Positions 9,679 through 18,271 of a stretch of 58,876 nucleotides of DNA are shown here, one piece after another. The DNA is from a virus: positions 1 through 58,876 of IMG/VR virus record IMGVR_UViG_3300017706_000666. One strand, given 5' to 3'. Each line of letters starts with the position of its first letter. Within the stretch, counting starts at the first letter, position 1. The translations under genes were made by a program, and so were the position numbers. Below the pieces are notes generated by a model. That model had not been told where the DNA came from, searched no databases, and was given only the letters and a program-made list of their open reading frames with translations.

Positions 9679-10509
9679 TTATGCAATAGCCTCCAGTTGG
9701 CGCTCAATATCGGACAAAACCAGCGAGCCCTTGTCAGTCATGACAAAGCGAGTCATGACCTCGATTTTATCTTGTCCCACGGGGACGGAGGCAATCATCT
9801 TACCAGAGTCAAACCAGACCACGGCACCCTGCCTGAAGTCCAGAATCTGGAAGTCAAAGCCCTCGACCACTGTTGAACGTGCGTTCACCATGGGGCTGTC
9901 CACCATGGACATGAAATGGTTTGGGTCTCTCTTAGCTATCTGCACCAGAGTTCGCTTGATTGAGAGGTCCTTCTGATTCGTGTTAACGTTCAGTGCAACG
10001 GCAACGGGAAGCAATTCTTCAATGGGTCTTGACTTGATAATTGCAATAGCGTCATTGATTTGGAACTCTTGCTCCAAGACCTTCTCAGCGTCGTCTTCTT
10101 TGTTTACTAGCTTAAACACAGTACCTCCGTTTGACGCATTGTCTGGGTGCGCATCTAGGTACGCAACAAGGTTTGGCTTGTCGTAGTTGACAATCAATAC
10201 CTTGTTCTCAAAGTAAACGTGAGAGCGAACGGCTTGTGAGCTTTGCTCATCGATATAGATACTTGGCTCTGCTGGGCAGTATCGAATACCCCTAACGGTG
10301 TTGGTCTCTTCATCAAACACCTGTACACTGTTGCCTCTAATCTTAAGGAAGATGCCGCCTTGACGGTTTAGCGTCTCGTACAGTTTGGGAAGTTTAGACT
10401 CGTCTCGCTGAGTGCGCTTGACGGTTCTTTTCTTAGCGGGCTCTGATGCCACAACTTTTTTGATTGGGGCTTTTTTAGGGCGACCCGGACCCTTTGTTGT
10501 CTGTTCCAT
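9679..10509 (-). CDS. Unknown late protein with an AT-hook-like N-terminus
   Basis: 276 residues. The first 40 are strongly basic and start with KGPGRPKKAP, which contains the GRP core of an AT hook, so the tail could contact DNA. The rest is a globular alpha/beta domain with several hydrophobic strands (IFLKIRGNSVQVFD, HVYFENKVLIVNY) and a helical C-terminus. It lies alone between the capsid gene terminator (10538-10566) and its own terminator (9628-9652). A minor capsid or DNA-associated role is possible, but nothing in the sequence settles it. Confidence 0.6.
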   Translation of the reverse strand: MEQTTKGPGRPKKAPIKKVVASEPAKKRTVKRTQRDESKLPKLYETLNRQGGIFLKIRGNSVQVFDEETNTVRGIRYCPAEPSIYIDEQSSQAVRSHVYFENKVLIVNYDKPNLVAYLDAHPDNASNGGTVFKLVNKEDDAEKVLEQEFQINDAIAIIKSRPIEELLPVAVALNVNTNQKDLSIKRTLVQIAKRDPNHFMSMVDSPMVNARSTVVEGFDFQILDFRQGAVVWFDSGKMIASVPVGQDKIEVMTRFVMTDKGSLVLSDIERQLEAIA

Positions 10510-10537
10510 TTTAATCTAATTGAAATCCAAGAAGAGG

Positions 10538-10566
10538 AATAAGGGGGAGAGCGAATCCCTCCCCCC
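10538..10566 (-). terminator. Rho-independent terminator after the capsid gene
   Basis: A seven-pair GC stem (GGGGGAG/CTCCCCC at 10543-10549 and 10559-10565) lies 20 bases past the capsid stop. The downstream tract on the minus strand (TTATTCCTCTT) is only moderately T-rich, so partial read-through to the 276-residue gene is likely. A terminator just after the capsid gene is a common way to boost capsid mRNA. Confidence 0.65.
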
Positions 10567-10586
10567 ATTCCGGTATTAGTCAGCTA

Positions 10587-12050
10587 TTACGCAGAGGCAC
10601 CTTTGATGAGAACGTGCTGGTTAGCAGCGCGAGTCACGAGGTTGCACTCAGAGCGGTAGTTGAACTTAGCAACGTCCTTGCCGTCGGTCTTGAAACCGAG
10701 GACACCACCACCAGTTACCCAGTGCTCCATCTCGCGGCTGTAACCGCCAGCGGCCTTGCAGTTCATCTCCAAGGCGGGAGCTCTGTTACCCGTTTGTGGG
10801 TCAGCAACAGTAGTGAGAGGAATCATTACACCAGCAACCAAGTTGGTAGCGATGTCGCCGACTCCGCTAGCTCCGAGGAGAGTGGGGTCGTTCAACAGCT
10901 TCCATCCGTGCTTGTGGAATGTGTATCCGCCACGAGTAAAGGAAGAGAAGCCGAGGTTGGCTGCCATGTCCTTGTTGTTTTGGAAAGCTCCGAAGCTACC
11001 CTGCAAACCAGCAGTAGAAGCAGTACCACCCTTGGAAAGCATATTATCCAAAGTCAGCATCTGGTCCGTGTTGGCGTAGATAGCGTACTCAGCAGGACAT
11101 CCGTTCTTGTCCATCATCTTGATGACTTGGTCAATGTCTCCAAAGTCGGTGAGGGTCTCACCAATGACGTCGGAAGTAACCAAACCTCTGTCCTCCAAAG
11201 CAGCGAAGTATCCTTCAGTACCTGAGATTCCAGACAAAGCAGCGTCGGTAGAAGTCACCTTCTGACCGAGGAGCATCATCATCTCTCTCTTGTCGAGGAA
11301 ACGTTGACGTGTATCAGCCTCAGACTTCAAGTACCAGCGGTAGTCGCCACCACCCACATCGATGTAGCCGATGTTGGTAGCTTGAGAACCAGACACCTCG
11401 TAAGACTCCTTAACGATGACGTACGGGTTCTTTCTCATAACAACGTTAGACTGGAGGAAAAAGTCCGGCTGGTCAGTTCCCTGAGCGTACATGTTACCAA
11501 TGATGATAGCGCTAACAGCATCATTGTCAGAAGCAGCAGTAAGTCCGCCAGTAAGGAGAGACTTGATGGTAACCTCACTACCAGCAGCGTTCACGGCAGA
11601 GACATAAGCTCTTTCGTTTCCATTGATAATGAGTACGTCACCCTTGCGAGCAACGTTCTGAGAGGTTGTTCCCTCGGTGTATCCTGATGCAGCATCGGCA
11701 TAAAGAACTCCGTCGATAACACCCGAAACTGCGCCCGAAGCCACTGCACCTTTGAAAGCACCAGTCAACTTCTGGTGGAGGCGAGCCTCTTCCCAGTAAG
11801 TCACTTCGTCGTTTGTTCCGGATGAGTTGACAGCACCAGTGAGCTTCAAGAAGCCAGTGATACCTTGGTCACCGAAGGTCTTGATGAGGTTGGCACGGAT
11901 GTCCGGTGCGTTTACCTCGTCAATAAAGTCATGCAAGGAGGTATACTTTACCGGGTCTTGCAGGTTGTAAAGGGAATTGGAAATCCCTTTGGGGTTGACA
12001 GCAGCAACATTGTTGCCACCGCTTTGTTGGGTTACGTTAATCGCAGCCAT
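10587..12050 (-). CDS. Major capsid protein
   Basis: 487 residues, within the usual range for HK97-fold capsids. Features that fit are an N-terminal arm (VTQQSGGNN), a helix-rich middle (TRQRFLDKREMMMLLGQK), a Gly-rich loop region and a C-terminal beta region ending in NQHVLIKGASA. It lies directly downstream of an acidic scaffold-like gene and is followed by a terminator, the standard capsid arrangement. Its codons are unusually regular (many GCA, ACC and AAG), consistent with high expression. The fold was not tested; the call rests on length, composition and position. Confidence 0.8.
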   Translation of the reverse strand: MAAINVTQQSGGNNVAAVNPKGISNSLYNLQDPVKYTSLHDFIDEVNAPDIRANLIKTFGDQGITGFLKLTGAVNSSGTNDEVTYWEEARLHQKLTGAFKGAVASGAVSGVIDGVLYADAASGYTEGTTSQNVARKGDVLIINGNERAYVSAVNAAGSEVTIKSLLTGGLTAASDNDAVSAIIIGNMYAQGTDQPDFFLQSNVVMRKNPYVIVKESYEVSGSQATNIGYIDVGGGDYRWYLKSEADTRQRFLDKREMMMLLGQKVTSTDAALSGISGTEGYFAALEDRGLVTSDVIGETLTDFGDIDQVIKMMDKNGCPAEYAIYANTDQMLTLDNMLSKGGTASTAGLQGSFGAFQNNKDMAANLGFSSFTRGGYTFHKHGWKLLNDPTLLGASGVGDIATNLVAGVMIPLTTVADPQTGNRAPALEMNCKAAGGYSREMEHWVTGGGVLGFKTDGKDVAKFNYRSECNLVTRAANQHVLIKGASA

Positions 12051-12062
12051 GATTTCTTATTT

Positions 12063-13181
12063 TCAGATTTTGAAAGTTAATGTAGAAGAACCACCGAAGG
12101 CATTGATAATCTGTTCGTCGAGTCCGCTTGGCTGCTGAGAAGTGTCACGTTGATTGGGCTGGTTGCTCACGTTGGCAGCCGTCTCCACCACCTTCCTCTG
12201 TCCGTCACTCATACCTTGTTGGTACACAGAACGAACAATAGAATCGATGTTGTCAATGACCGCACGGTGTGCGTTCAGCTTCTCGTAGTTCCACTCACCA
12301 GAGTCGAAGACGTAGTCGTCGAAGTAGTTTTCAATCTGACTGTTTTTTGATACAAGTTCCTTGCGGTAGTTATCGTTGATTCCAAAGGTGAAGTTCTCAC
12401 CCGTAGGGAGCTCAAAGATGAGTCCGTCAAAGTCCTTGACCTCGGCCTGCATAGCAGACATCCAGTCTTCGGTGATAGGGGATTGCGCTTCAGACTGCTC
12501 GTTCACTGGCAACATATAATCGTCGCGCAGGTTAGAAATAGTCTTCCGTGCGGATTCCGCATCCATCTTCAATTGCAGCTTAGCCATCTTGACATCGCCC
12601 TCATCAAAACGGTCCTCGTCCAGTTTGTATTTGTTTTCGAGCAGCATGCTGACCTCTTCGGTCGTGAGATTGCCGTGCTCTACTACCATCTGGTTTCGTA
12701 CAGCAGTCAGGTCATCCATTTCGGATGGGTTTAGTTGCTGAAACTTGTACCAGTCTTCTGGACTACGACCCGTTTTTTGGACGAAATCATTGATAGCTTG
12801 TACGCGCTCGTCGATTTCAACGGGGTTATTTGAATTAGCCAAAGCAATTGCATCGAAGGAGCTTACATCCGAGCCTAGCTTTTCGCTAAGGTATCGGAGC
12901 ACCTCGGTATCGACGTCAACTTCAGGGCTTGATTCAGGTTCTGTTGTTACTGCCTCTTGAACAGGCTCTTGAACAGGCTCACTAGGTTGAGCTTCAGGCT
13001 CAGCCATAGTCGTCTGAGGTTCAGGAGAAATCTGTTGAACAGGTTCTTCGCTTTGGACAGGCTCCACAGGAGCGTCTGCCACGGTTTGTTCCACAGCATC
13101 TTGTTCTTGATTGAGGTTAGGGGGTGTATCGCTAATTGCAATACCCGCACTCGCAAGTGCGCTTTCGAATTGCTTACTCAT
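12063..13181 (-). CDS. Scaffolding / capsid assembly protein
   Basis: 372 residues. The N-terminal third (about 20-95) is a very acidic, disordered run rich in Pro, Glu, Gln and Val with PVQEPVQE-type repeats. It is followed by alternating acidic and basic helices likely to form coiled coils, and a C-terminal GLDEQIINAFGG helix that could dock on the capsid protein. Acidic, helical proteins immediately upstream of the capsid gene are scaffolds in many tailed phages. No protease gene is recognised next to it, so removal of the scaffold may be by release rather than cleavage. Function is inferred. Confidence 0.7.
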   Translation of the reverse strand: MSKQFESALASAGIAISDTPPNLNQEQDAVEQTVADAPVEPVQSEEPVQQISPEPQTTMAEPEAQPSEPVQEPVQEAVTTEPESSPEVDVDTEVLRYLSEKLGSDVSSFDAIALANSNNPVEIDERVQAINDFVQKTGRSPEDWYKFQQLNPSEMDDLTAVRNQMVVEHGNLTTEEVSMLLENKYKLDEDRFDEGDVKMAKLQLKMDAESARKTISNLRDDYMLPVNEQSEAQSPITEDWMSAMQAEVKDFDGLIFELPTGENFTFGINDNYRKELVSKNSQIENYFDDYVFDSGEWNYEKLNAHRAVIDNIDSIVRSVYQQGMSDGQRKVVETAANVSNQPNQRDTSQQPSGLDEQIINAFGGSSTLTFKI

Positions 13182-13183
13182 GA

Positions 13184-13504
13184 TTAATTGTATTTCTTTT
13201 TCTGAGATTTAGGCGGTGTCTTACTGTGACCGCCCTTGCTCCAAAGGAATCTGTTTGCCCAGTATGCGGCACTACCCTTCCTTTTAATATTCTTTGCGTG
13301 TCTACTCTTAAAGGCTTTCCTTGCCTCAGGGCTGTAGTTGTTTCCCATGCTCTGGTCACCAAAGCGTACTAGGGTACCGCCCTCTTGCCCCGGACCAAGT
13401 GTACTGACCACGGCAGCTTTTTTAGTAGCGTGACCGCGCGTCAATTTGGGTTTGTTGACTCCAGCAAAACCCAGTCTCTTAGCCTTTTCTGAAGCACTAG
13501 ACAT
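13184..13504 (-). CDS. Small basic head-associated protein (DUF6321-like motif)
   Basis: 106 residues, rich in Lys, Arg and Gly. The C-terminal part contains ARKAFKSRHAKNI and then AAYWANRFLWSKGG, which resembles a motif (R-SF-ARH ... A-YWa-rkLW) of small proteins conserved in marine and crAss-like phages (DUF6321-like, from memory). It is the first gene of the scaffold-capsid group and is preceded by a host-type promoter at 13518-13525. A nucleic-acid-binding role inside the head is possible given the charge, but unproven. Confidence 0.6.
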   Translation of the reverse strand: MSSASEKAKRLGFAGVNKPKLTRGHATKKAAVVSTLGPGQEGGTLVRFGDQSMGNNYSPEARKAFKSRHAKNIKRKGSAAYWANRFLWSKGGHSKTPPKSQKKKYN

Positions 13505-13517
13505 ACTGCAAATCTAA

Positions 13518-13525
13518 CAAATATA
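13518..13525 (-). promoter_or_regulatory. Bacteroidota-type -7 box TATATTTG
   Basis: Exact TAnnTTTG match on the minus strand, 13 bases before the ATG at 13504. A second match (TAGATTTG, 13509-13516) lies only 4 bases before that ATG. This promoter would drive the small head protein, scaffold and capsid. Confidence 0.6.
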
Positions 13526-13530
13526 AACGT

Positions 13531-13713
13531 TCATGATTTTGGGGTCCTCCAGACCTCTTCCTTCCTGTCAAATTCAACTGGAGACTCAACGTTTAATTCT
13601 TCGTCATCATCTGCAACCAATTCTTCAGCGGAAAACATGAACACCCTGTTTCCTTTGAGGTCCTCAACGACCCATCCGTCTTTTCTTAAAACGTAGATTC
13701 CAGACTCCCACAT
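13531..13713 (-). CDS. Unknown small acidic protein
   Basis: 60 residues, starting MWESGIYVLRKDGWVVEDL and becoming very acidic in the middle (ELVADDDEELN). The first half forms a likely beta hairpin. It lies between the putative receptor-binding protein stop and the capsid-group promoter. No family was recognised. It is kept because it has a plausible composition, is tightly packed with its neighbours and does not overlap other coding sequence. Confidence 0.55.
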   Translation of the reverse strand: MWESGIYVLRKDGWVVEDLKGNRVFMFSAEELVADDDEELNVESPVEFDRKEEVWRTPKS

Positions 13714-13714
13714 A

Positions 13715-15439
13715 TTAATCGTCGTAAAGATTTACAAAATCAAAAATAATGTGGGCAGTGTCTTGAGCCCCAACGTCGTTCACCTTTTTGATAGTGGTGG
13801 TCTGTGGACTAACACCAATCAACCTTACATCATCTATTGCTAGGTCACCAAAAAATCCTGAGTGACCTGAAAGACTAGTTGTAAATGTCGGTGTGTGATT
13901 CCCCACCTCTGTCTTGGCGCTAGCAACTAACGTAGTGCTGTTTGCTGGTTGGTACACAAAGTAGAAGTGCTGAGTATGATTGTTTACGTCAGACTGAAAC
14001 GAGCTAGACATCATATTTGTGCTAACTGTATCAGAGCCTATCGAGCCACCGTGAAGTGGTATTCTAATCCTTTGCCAGTAAGTATTGAAAGTACTCTGGT
14101 TTGCAGTCATATCAGAATTCTGAATACTTGTTGGCAGGTTTTGATAGTAGCTTTGATATCCGTATGTACTTGATTGAGTAAACCCACTAGTTGCATCGGT
14201 AGGGATGAGAACGTGGGAGTGGGTTACGCCACTCGTGTTGGTTTGGAAATTAAAAGTGCCACCTGTATAGTGCATGCACTTTGCCAACAGGGTAGCGGAG
14301 CCATCTGTTGATGTACTAGAGTTATCGCTATACACATACAAGTTCCCTACAGACGGACCAAAAGAGTATAAGTAAAACTCTAAGTAAACCTGAGTGAAGT
14401 CGCCATTTACAAAGTCGTCATACACCTCGTCTATTTTGACTGACGGGCTCCTAGTAATGTGGTGAATGTTATCACCTCTACCGCTCGTCTCTCCATACAA
14501 AAACTCAGTCTGCCTCGTACTATCGTGAAGACCATTTCCAACATGACCCCCGTAAGGACCAGTATTATTGCTAGTAGTTCCGGTTCTAGCTAGATTCCAG
14601 CTGTGGCAGTGGAGCGAGGTGGAAAGAACAGGGGTCTGAGAGTTAGATAGCGGCTTCCATAAAAGCGCTGTATTGTTTGTTGAGTCGATACATTGACTGC
14701 CCCTCAACCAACCAGTCATGTCCGTTTCGCCCGTAGGATTTGAGGGAGCCCATCCAAGGATACCTGAAGAGTTTTGTGAGGTGTTGTTTGAGGCAGTGGT
14801 AAAACTCGTGTTCTGACCTTCAAAGTCAAAGTCAAACGACAGCTGAACAGTAGTCGATTCGGGAGCGCCTAAAACTATTTGATTGAGTTTTTCGGCGTCG
14901 TCTCCAGCACCACTACTAAATACCGACTCATAAAAAATTTCAATACTGGGAGATAAACCAAAGGTGTCGAACAGTGTGGAGCTTGAATTAATACCCTCTA
15001 CGTTAAACTGAGTCGGGGGACCGTAAGCACGAATCCTAAGCTCAAGGCCCACGAGACCCTGACCAGCACTTATGGTGGTCCCATAACCCAGCAGATTTCT
15101 AACTCCACCAACGGTAACCATGTCGTTCGAACTGTTCGTAAACTGAACTTGCTGCTCCGTTCCTGCTGCTCCTCCATCATTTGTAGAAACAGTAAGCCCC
15201 ATGGAACCAGTATATATAGAAGTTCCTTTCGTTACGGTCGCCCTAATTTGAAACCCCGTTACCCGAAAGGTCCCGTTAGTAGGAAACCCCGTTGGAAGCG
15301 TAATTCCAGAGAGCCTTACACCTTCGCCAATAGCGTTGATGCCCATAGGACCCTCACCCGTGGCGACCATCCTACTGCTGTCCGACGGCGTACCAAAGGT
15401 GGCTTCTACCGTGTTAAATCTAAGTGGGCCCGTAGTCAT
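13715..15439 (-). CDS. Candidate receptor-binding protein with MAM / lectin-like domain
   Basis: 574 residues, beta-rich and Ser/Thr/Gly-rich with no charged coiled coil. The C-terminal half (about 330-565) follows the pattern of MAM or concanavalin-like domains: YLEFYLYSFGPSVGNLYVYS, a WQRIRIPL strand, an HFYFVY strand and the closing FGDLAIDDVRLIG. Such domains bind sugars or surface proteins. The gene starts on the last base of the preceding fibre gene (TGATG at 15439), so the two are translationally coupled. Host-surface binding by the virion is the natural inference; which ligand is not visible. Confidence 0.6.
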   Translation of the reverse strand: MTTGPLRFNTVEATFGTPSDSSRMVATGEGPMGINAIGEGVRLSGITLPTGFPTNGTFRVTGFQIRATVTKGTSIYTGSMGLTVSTNDGGAAGTEQQVQFTNSSNDMVTVGGVRNLLGYGTTISAGQGLVGLELRIRAYGPPTQFNVEGINSSSTLFDTFGLSPSIEIFYESVFSSGAGDDAEKLNQIVLGAPESTTVQLSFDFDFEGQNTSFTTASNNTSQNSSGILGWAPSNPTGETDMTGWLRGSQCIDSTNNTALLWKPLSNSQTPVLSTSLHCHSWNLARTGTTSNNTGPYGGHVGNGLHDSTRQTEFLYGETSGRGDNIHHITRSPSVKIDEVYDDFVNGDFTQVYLEFYLYSFGPSVGNLYVYSDNSSTSTDGSATLLAKCMHYTGGTFNFQTNTSGVTHSHVLIPTDATSGFTQSSTYGYQSYYQNLPTSIQNSDMTANQSTFNTYWQRIRIPLHGGSIGSDTVSTNMMSSSFQSDVNNHTQHFYFVYQPANSTTLVASAKTEVGNHTPTFTTSLSGHSGFFGDLAIDDVRLIGVSPQTTTIKKVNDVGAQDTAHIIFDFVNLYDD

Positions 15440-16587
15440 CAGCTCAATTCAACAAAGTCAGAAGAAGGAGCAAACATGATTTGAGTACACGCAACACCAT
15501 CTACCGTACCCTGCTCAACTGCGTACCCCATGTGTCTAACGATATCTCCACTACTAGACGGTCGAAGAAATGTAAACTCGCCAGCAGCTAGGTCTGACAA
15601 GTACAGTATCCCGCCCTTGGCGAAGGTGCCGTTAATCATAGTGTTGGGTACGTTCGCAATGCCGTATGTAAGTCCAGTGAAAAAATCCTGACTGCTTGCA
15701 GCGGCAGCAAGCCTTAAGACCATAAGACCCCTTGATGTACCAACGACATTAGATTGTGCTTCAATCACATCGCCGTTACTGTCAAGACTAATTATTTTAT
15801 CTTGAGGCAGGGTGCTTGAGGTGCATGGAAGATTGACCCATAAACCAACAGCGACCCTATCGCTACCGTTTCCACCCGTGATGTTCAGCTCCGTAGCTAA
15901 GAGACCAGCGTCTATCAGGATGCCGTTAACCTCTCCGTCGTCAGCGTCTGGGTAGAAGTTTAATGACGTTCCAGTTGCTGTAAGTTTTTGAGTGGAGGCG
16001 TCGTAGTTGAGCCTAGACTCTGCATCAAGCTCAGTAGTTGTGCTAGCTACTGTAACCAATCTGTTGACGGAGGCGTTGTTTATAGTAGTTCCTCCACCTA
16101 AACTGCTCTCCGCCACCCAAGTAGTTACAACATCCGCACCCGCCGCAGCACCTCTGAGGTAGTGGTTACCAGATGCTGGTTTGGCAGTCGGAAGATAAAC
16201 TGTGTAGCTGGCACTCATTGCACCGTTTTTCGGTGCTGCAATACCAACGGAGTTTTGGACTAACGAACCATCACCAACCTCTTCAAATAATTTTATAAGC
16301 CCTATTGACTGAGTGGAATTAGAACCGCCTCTAAAACTGACATTACCAAAAAATTCAGTAGAGGTTGCTCCAGCACTACTATTCGCTAATGTTGACCCTA
16401 TAAACTGCGCAATTGTTTGCGTGGTACCTTGAACGTCATCGAACTTTATGAGGAACTTATCTGACGTGAATTGCGTAGAGCCATCACTAGAAATCTTGAG
16501 GGTTCTGTCATCACCACCCGGAACAGACTGGTCCGTAGACCCTATGTTACCATCGTCGCTAGTAAGTACTTTTTTCCAAGTCGCCAT
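15439..16587 (-). CDS. Tail or head fibre protein (MATWKKVL family)
   Basis: 382 residues of beta-rich, low-charge sequence. It begins MATWKKVLTSDD; the same eight-residue start opens the 419-residue fibre encoded at 16971-18230, suggesting a common virion-attachment peptide. The middle has beta-helix-like strands (LTATGTSLNFYPDADDGEV), and the C-terminus (FTGLTYGIANVPNTMINGTF, then GDIVRHMGYAVEQG) resembles domains found in fibre proteins of marine phages. It is coupled to the next gene by a one-base overlap. Exact location in the particle is unknown. Confidence 0.65.
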   Translation of the reverse strand: MATWKKVLTSDDGNIGSTDQSVPGGDDRTLKISSDGSTQFTSDKFLIKFDDVQGTTQTIAQFIGSTLANSSAGATSTEFFGNVSFRGGSNSTQSIGLIKLFEEVGDGSLVQNSVGIAAPKNGAMSASYTVYLPTAKPASGNHYLRGAAAGADVVTTWVAESSLGGGTTINNASVNRLVTVASTTTELDAESRLNYDASTQKLTATGTSLNFYPDADDGEVNGILIDAGLLATELNITGGNGSDRVAVGLWVNLPCTSSTLPQDKIISLDSNGDVIEAQSNVVGTSRGLMVLRLAAAASSQDFFTGLTYGIANVPNTMINGTFAKGGILYLSDLAAGEFTFLRPSSSGDIVRHMGYAVEQGTVDGVACTQIMFAPSSDFVELS

Positions 16588-16596
16588 GGTGCCGCA

Positions 16597-16779
16597 TTAC
16601 TTTGCCGCCTCCATCACGCCTTTGGATGGCTGCTTTTTCTCTTCTAGTTTCTGCAAACGGACAAATTCTTTATCCAGCTTTTCTATAACCCTTGTCACAA
16701 AGGGAGCGTCTGAAGCCTTAACGGACACCTGTTCAATCGCCTGCTTCACAAAGTAAACCTCTTGAATTTCAAATTTCAT
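16597..16779 (-). CDS. Unknown small helical protein
   Basis: 60 residues, MKFEIQEVYFVKQAIEQ onwards, with a predicted amphipathic helix (VTRVIEKLDKEFVRLQKLEEKK). It sits between the two MATWKKVL fibre genes together with another tiny gene (16798-16971). Pairs of tiny helical proteins next to fibres also occur in marine phages, where they are often chaperone-like or of unknown role. No function is assigned. Confidence 0.6.
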   Translation of the reverse strand: MKFEIQEVYFVKQAIEQVSVKASDAPFVTRVIEKLDKEFVRLQKLEEKKQPSKGVMEAAK

Positions 16780-16797
16780 TTTAATTGATTTTGGTTT

Positions 16798-16971
16798 TTA
16801 CTTGGCCTTTAATTGATTTTGTAGCTTGTTTACTACATCTGCCAGTAAAAGTACATCCTTTCCTTCGAAGCTGCAATCATGCAGCACTTTTAATAGGAAG
16901 GTGAGCTCTTGCTGGGTCAGGGTGTCGGTACTTATTGCACTAGCATCCCTGCTCTTCGAGAGCATACCCAT
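16798..16971 (-). CDS. Unknown 57-residue protein
   Basis: A short frame that fills the gap between two fibre-region genes. Its ATG at 16971 overlaps the stop of the 419-residue fibre (TAATG), and its stop is 18 bases before the next start. The product, starting MGMLSKSRDASAIST, contains LTQQELTFLLKVLHDCSFEG and a Leu-rich helix VLLLADVVNKLQNQLK, so it is probably a small helical bundle. The coupling, spacing and amphipathic pattern support a real gene; the function is unknown. Confidence 0.6.
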   Translation of the reverse strand: MGMLSKSRDASAISTDTLTQQELTFLLKVLHDCSFEGKDVLLLADVVNKLQNQLKAK

Positions 16972-18230
16972 TAGTCAACTCTGATGTAGAGGTCTTTAGC
17001 GTCAGTCTCGAACCAGAATGAACCAACACCTGCACCCGAATCCGAGCCGCCCGGCGTGGCGGTGGTGAAGTCCATAATTGCGATGGGGTGCTTGGTTCCG
17101 GCGGTCTCTGCAACAGAGTTGGCATCAAGAAGTTCCCAACCAGTGAGTTGGGTGTTGTTCCACAAGATGGACGCATAATCACCTTCAGAGCTACTAGCGT
17201 CAGAGACAATGTGGAGACCACCTCCAGTAGCACCAGCGACAGCAAGTGCGTCAGTGCCGTAGGCACTCGTAGGGTCACCGAGACGAATGTTCTTGTCTTC
17301 AACAACAAGGGTTGCTGCATCGAGGGTTGTGGTGGTTCCGTTGACGGTCAAGTTACCGCGAACGACAACCGTAGTGTCGTCACCAGCATCACCAATGTTC
17401 AATGTTTGGGTGCCATTGATTTGCCCCATCCGAGTGATGAGGTTGGCTACAGTAACATCAACGTCCGTACCCGTGGCTGTCATGTCATCAACTACAAGGT
17501 CAATGGTACCGTCGGCATCATCGTATGTGGCTGCAATGCGCGTCTCTGTATTGGACGAAAACATCGCCCCTACGATGTCTTGAACTGCCTCTGTCGTTAA
17601 CTGAGTATCGGCAGTCATATCATCGACAACAAGGTCGATTGTGCCGTCGCCATCCTCGTATGTAGCGGAGATGCGTGTCTCAGTGTTAGACGAGAACATA
17701 GCACCAACAATATCTTGGACCTCTTCCGTGGTAAGCGGCGGAGTATTAGCGGTCATGTCATCTACCACCAAGTTGATATTACCGTTGGTGTCATCGTATG
17801 TAGCAGCGATGCGTGTCTCTGTATTGCTACTAAACATGGCACCAACGATATCCTGAACCGCCTCAGTTGTGAGCTGAGTATCAGCAGTCATATCGTCTAC
17901 AACAAGGTCGATAGTTCCATCACCGTCCTCATAGGTGGCTGAAATTCTCGTCTCAGTGTTAGAGCTGAACATAGCACCAACAATGTCCTGCACCTGCTCG
18001 GTTGTCAGGGGTCCGTCTGTAGCTGCCGAGAACGCACCAGAATTAAAGTCAGCTGTGATGGTTTTCAGCTCACCACTATCAAGAACAATCAGCTCAACCG
18101 AAGGGTGGTTAGTACTCGTTAGTGAGCCAGTGATGTCAGAGAGGCCAGATGCACTTACAGTACCGTCTGTGGTAATGTTAGTAACCGAAATGTTTTGGTC
18201 CTGAAGCAGGACTTTTTTCCATGTTGCCAT
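16971..18230 (-). CDS. Fibre protein with four tandem 45-residue repeats
   Basis: 419 residues. It starts MATWKKVLLQDQ, the same start as the 382-residue fibre. Residues 75-253 are four tandem repeats of 45-46 residues, each with LTTE-VQDIVGAMFSSNTETRI followed by a YDD/YEDGDGTIDLVVDDM strand. A following region (LNIGDAGDDTTVVVRGNLTV, then VVEDKNIRLGDPTS) is a module known from many marine phage fibre and structural proteins. The C-terminus ends in YIRVD. It is likely a trimeric fibre or tail-side protein. A host-type promoter precedes it (18257-18264). Confidence 0.7.
   Translation of the reverse strand: MATWKKVLLQDQNISVTNITTDGTVSASGLSDITGSLTSTNHPSVELIVLDSGELKTITADFNSGAFSAATDGPLTTEQVQDIVGAMFSSNTETRISATYEDGDGTIDLVVDDMTADTQLTTEAVQDIVGAMFSSNTETRIAATYDDTNGNINLVVDDMTANTPPLTTEEVQDIVGAMFSSNTETRISATYEDGDGTIDLVVDDMTADTQLTTEAVQDIVGAMFSSNTETRIAATYDDADGTIDLVVDDMTATGTDVDVTVANLITRMGQINGTQTLNIGDAGDDTTVVVRGNLTVNGTTTTLDAATLVVEDKNIRLGDPTSAYGTDALAVAGATGGGLHIVSDASSSEGDYASILWNNTQLTGWELLDANSVAETAGTKHPIAIMDFTTATPGGSDSGAGVGSFWFETDAKDLYIRVD
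17472..18008 (-). repeat. Four tandem 45-46-codon repeats inside the fibre gene
   Basis: Repeat units begin at residues 75, 120, 166 and 211 of the fibre. They are nearly identical in protein sequence and alternate between two subtypes (ISATYEDGDG and IAATYDD). The DNA of the four copies differs at many third codon positions, so they are old duplications kept by selection on the protein rather than recent copies. Confidence 0.85.
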
Positions 18231-18256
18231 TACAGGGAGTGTTTAATTTTGTGATT

Positions 18257-18264
18257 CAAAGATA
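18257..18264 (-). promoter_or_regulatory. Bacteroidota-type -7 box TATCTTTG
   Basis: TAnnTTTG match on the minus strand in the 41-base gap before the ATG at 18230. No clear -33 box is seen. It would give the repeat-containing fibre and the genes after it their own transcription start. Confidence 0.5.
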
Positions 18265-18271
18265 AGGAGTT

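Noticed and set aside
17472-18008. CRISPR-like array
   Set aside because: The repeats are in-frame protein repeats of about 135 bp without spacers, and the copies differ at many third positions. No CRISPR array was seen elsewhere.
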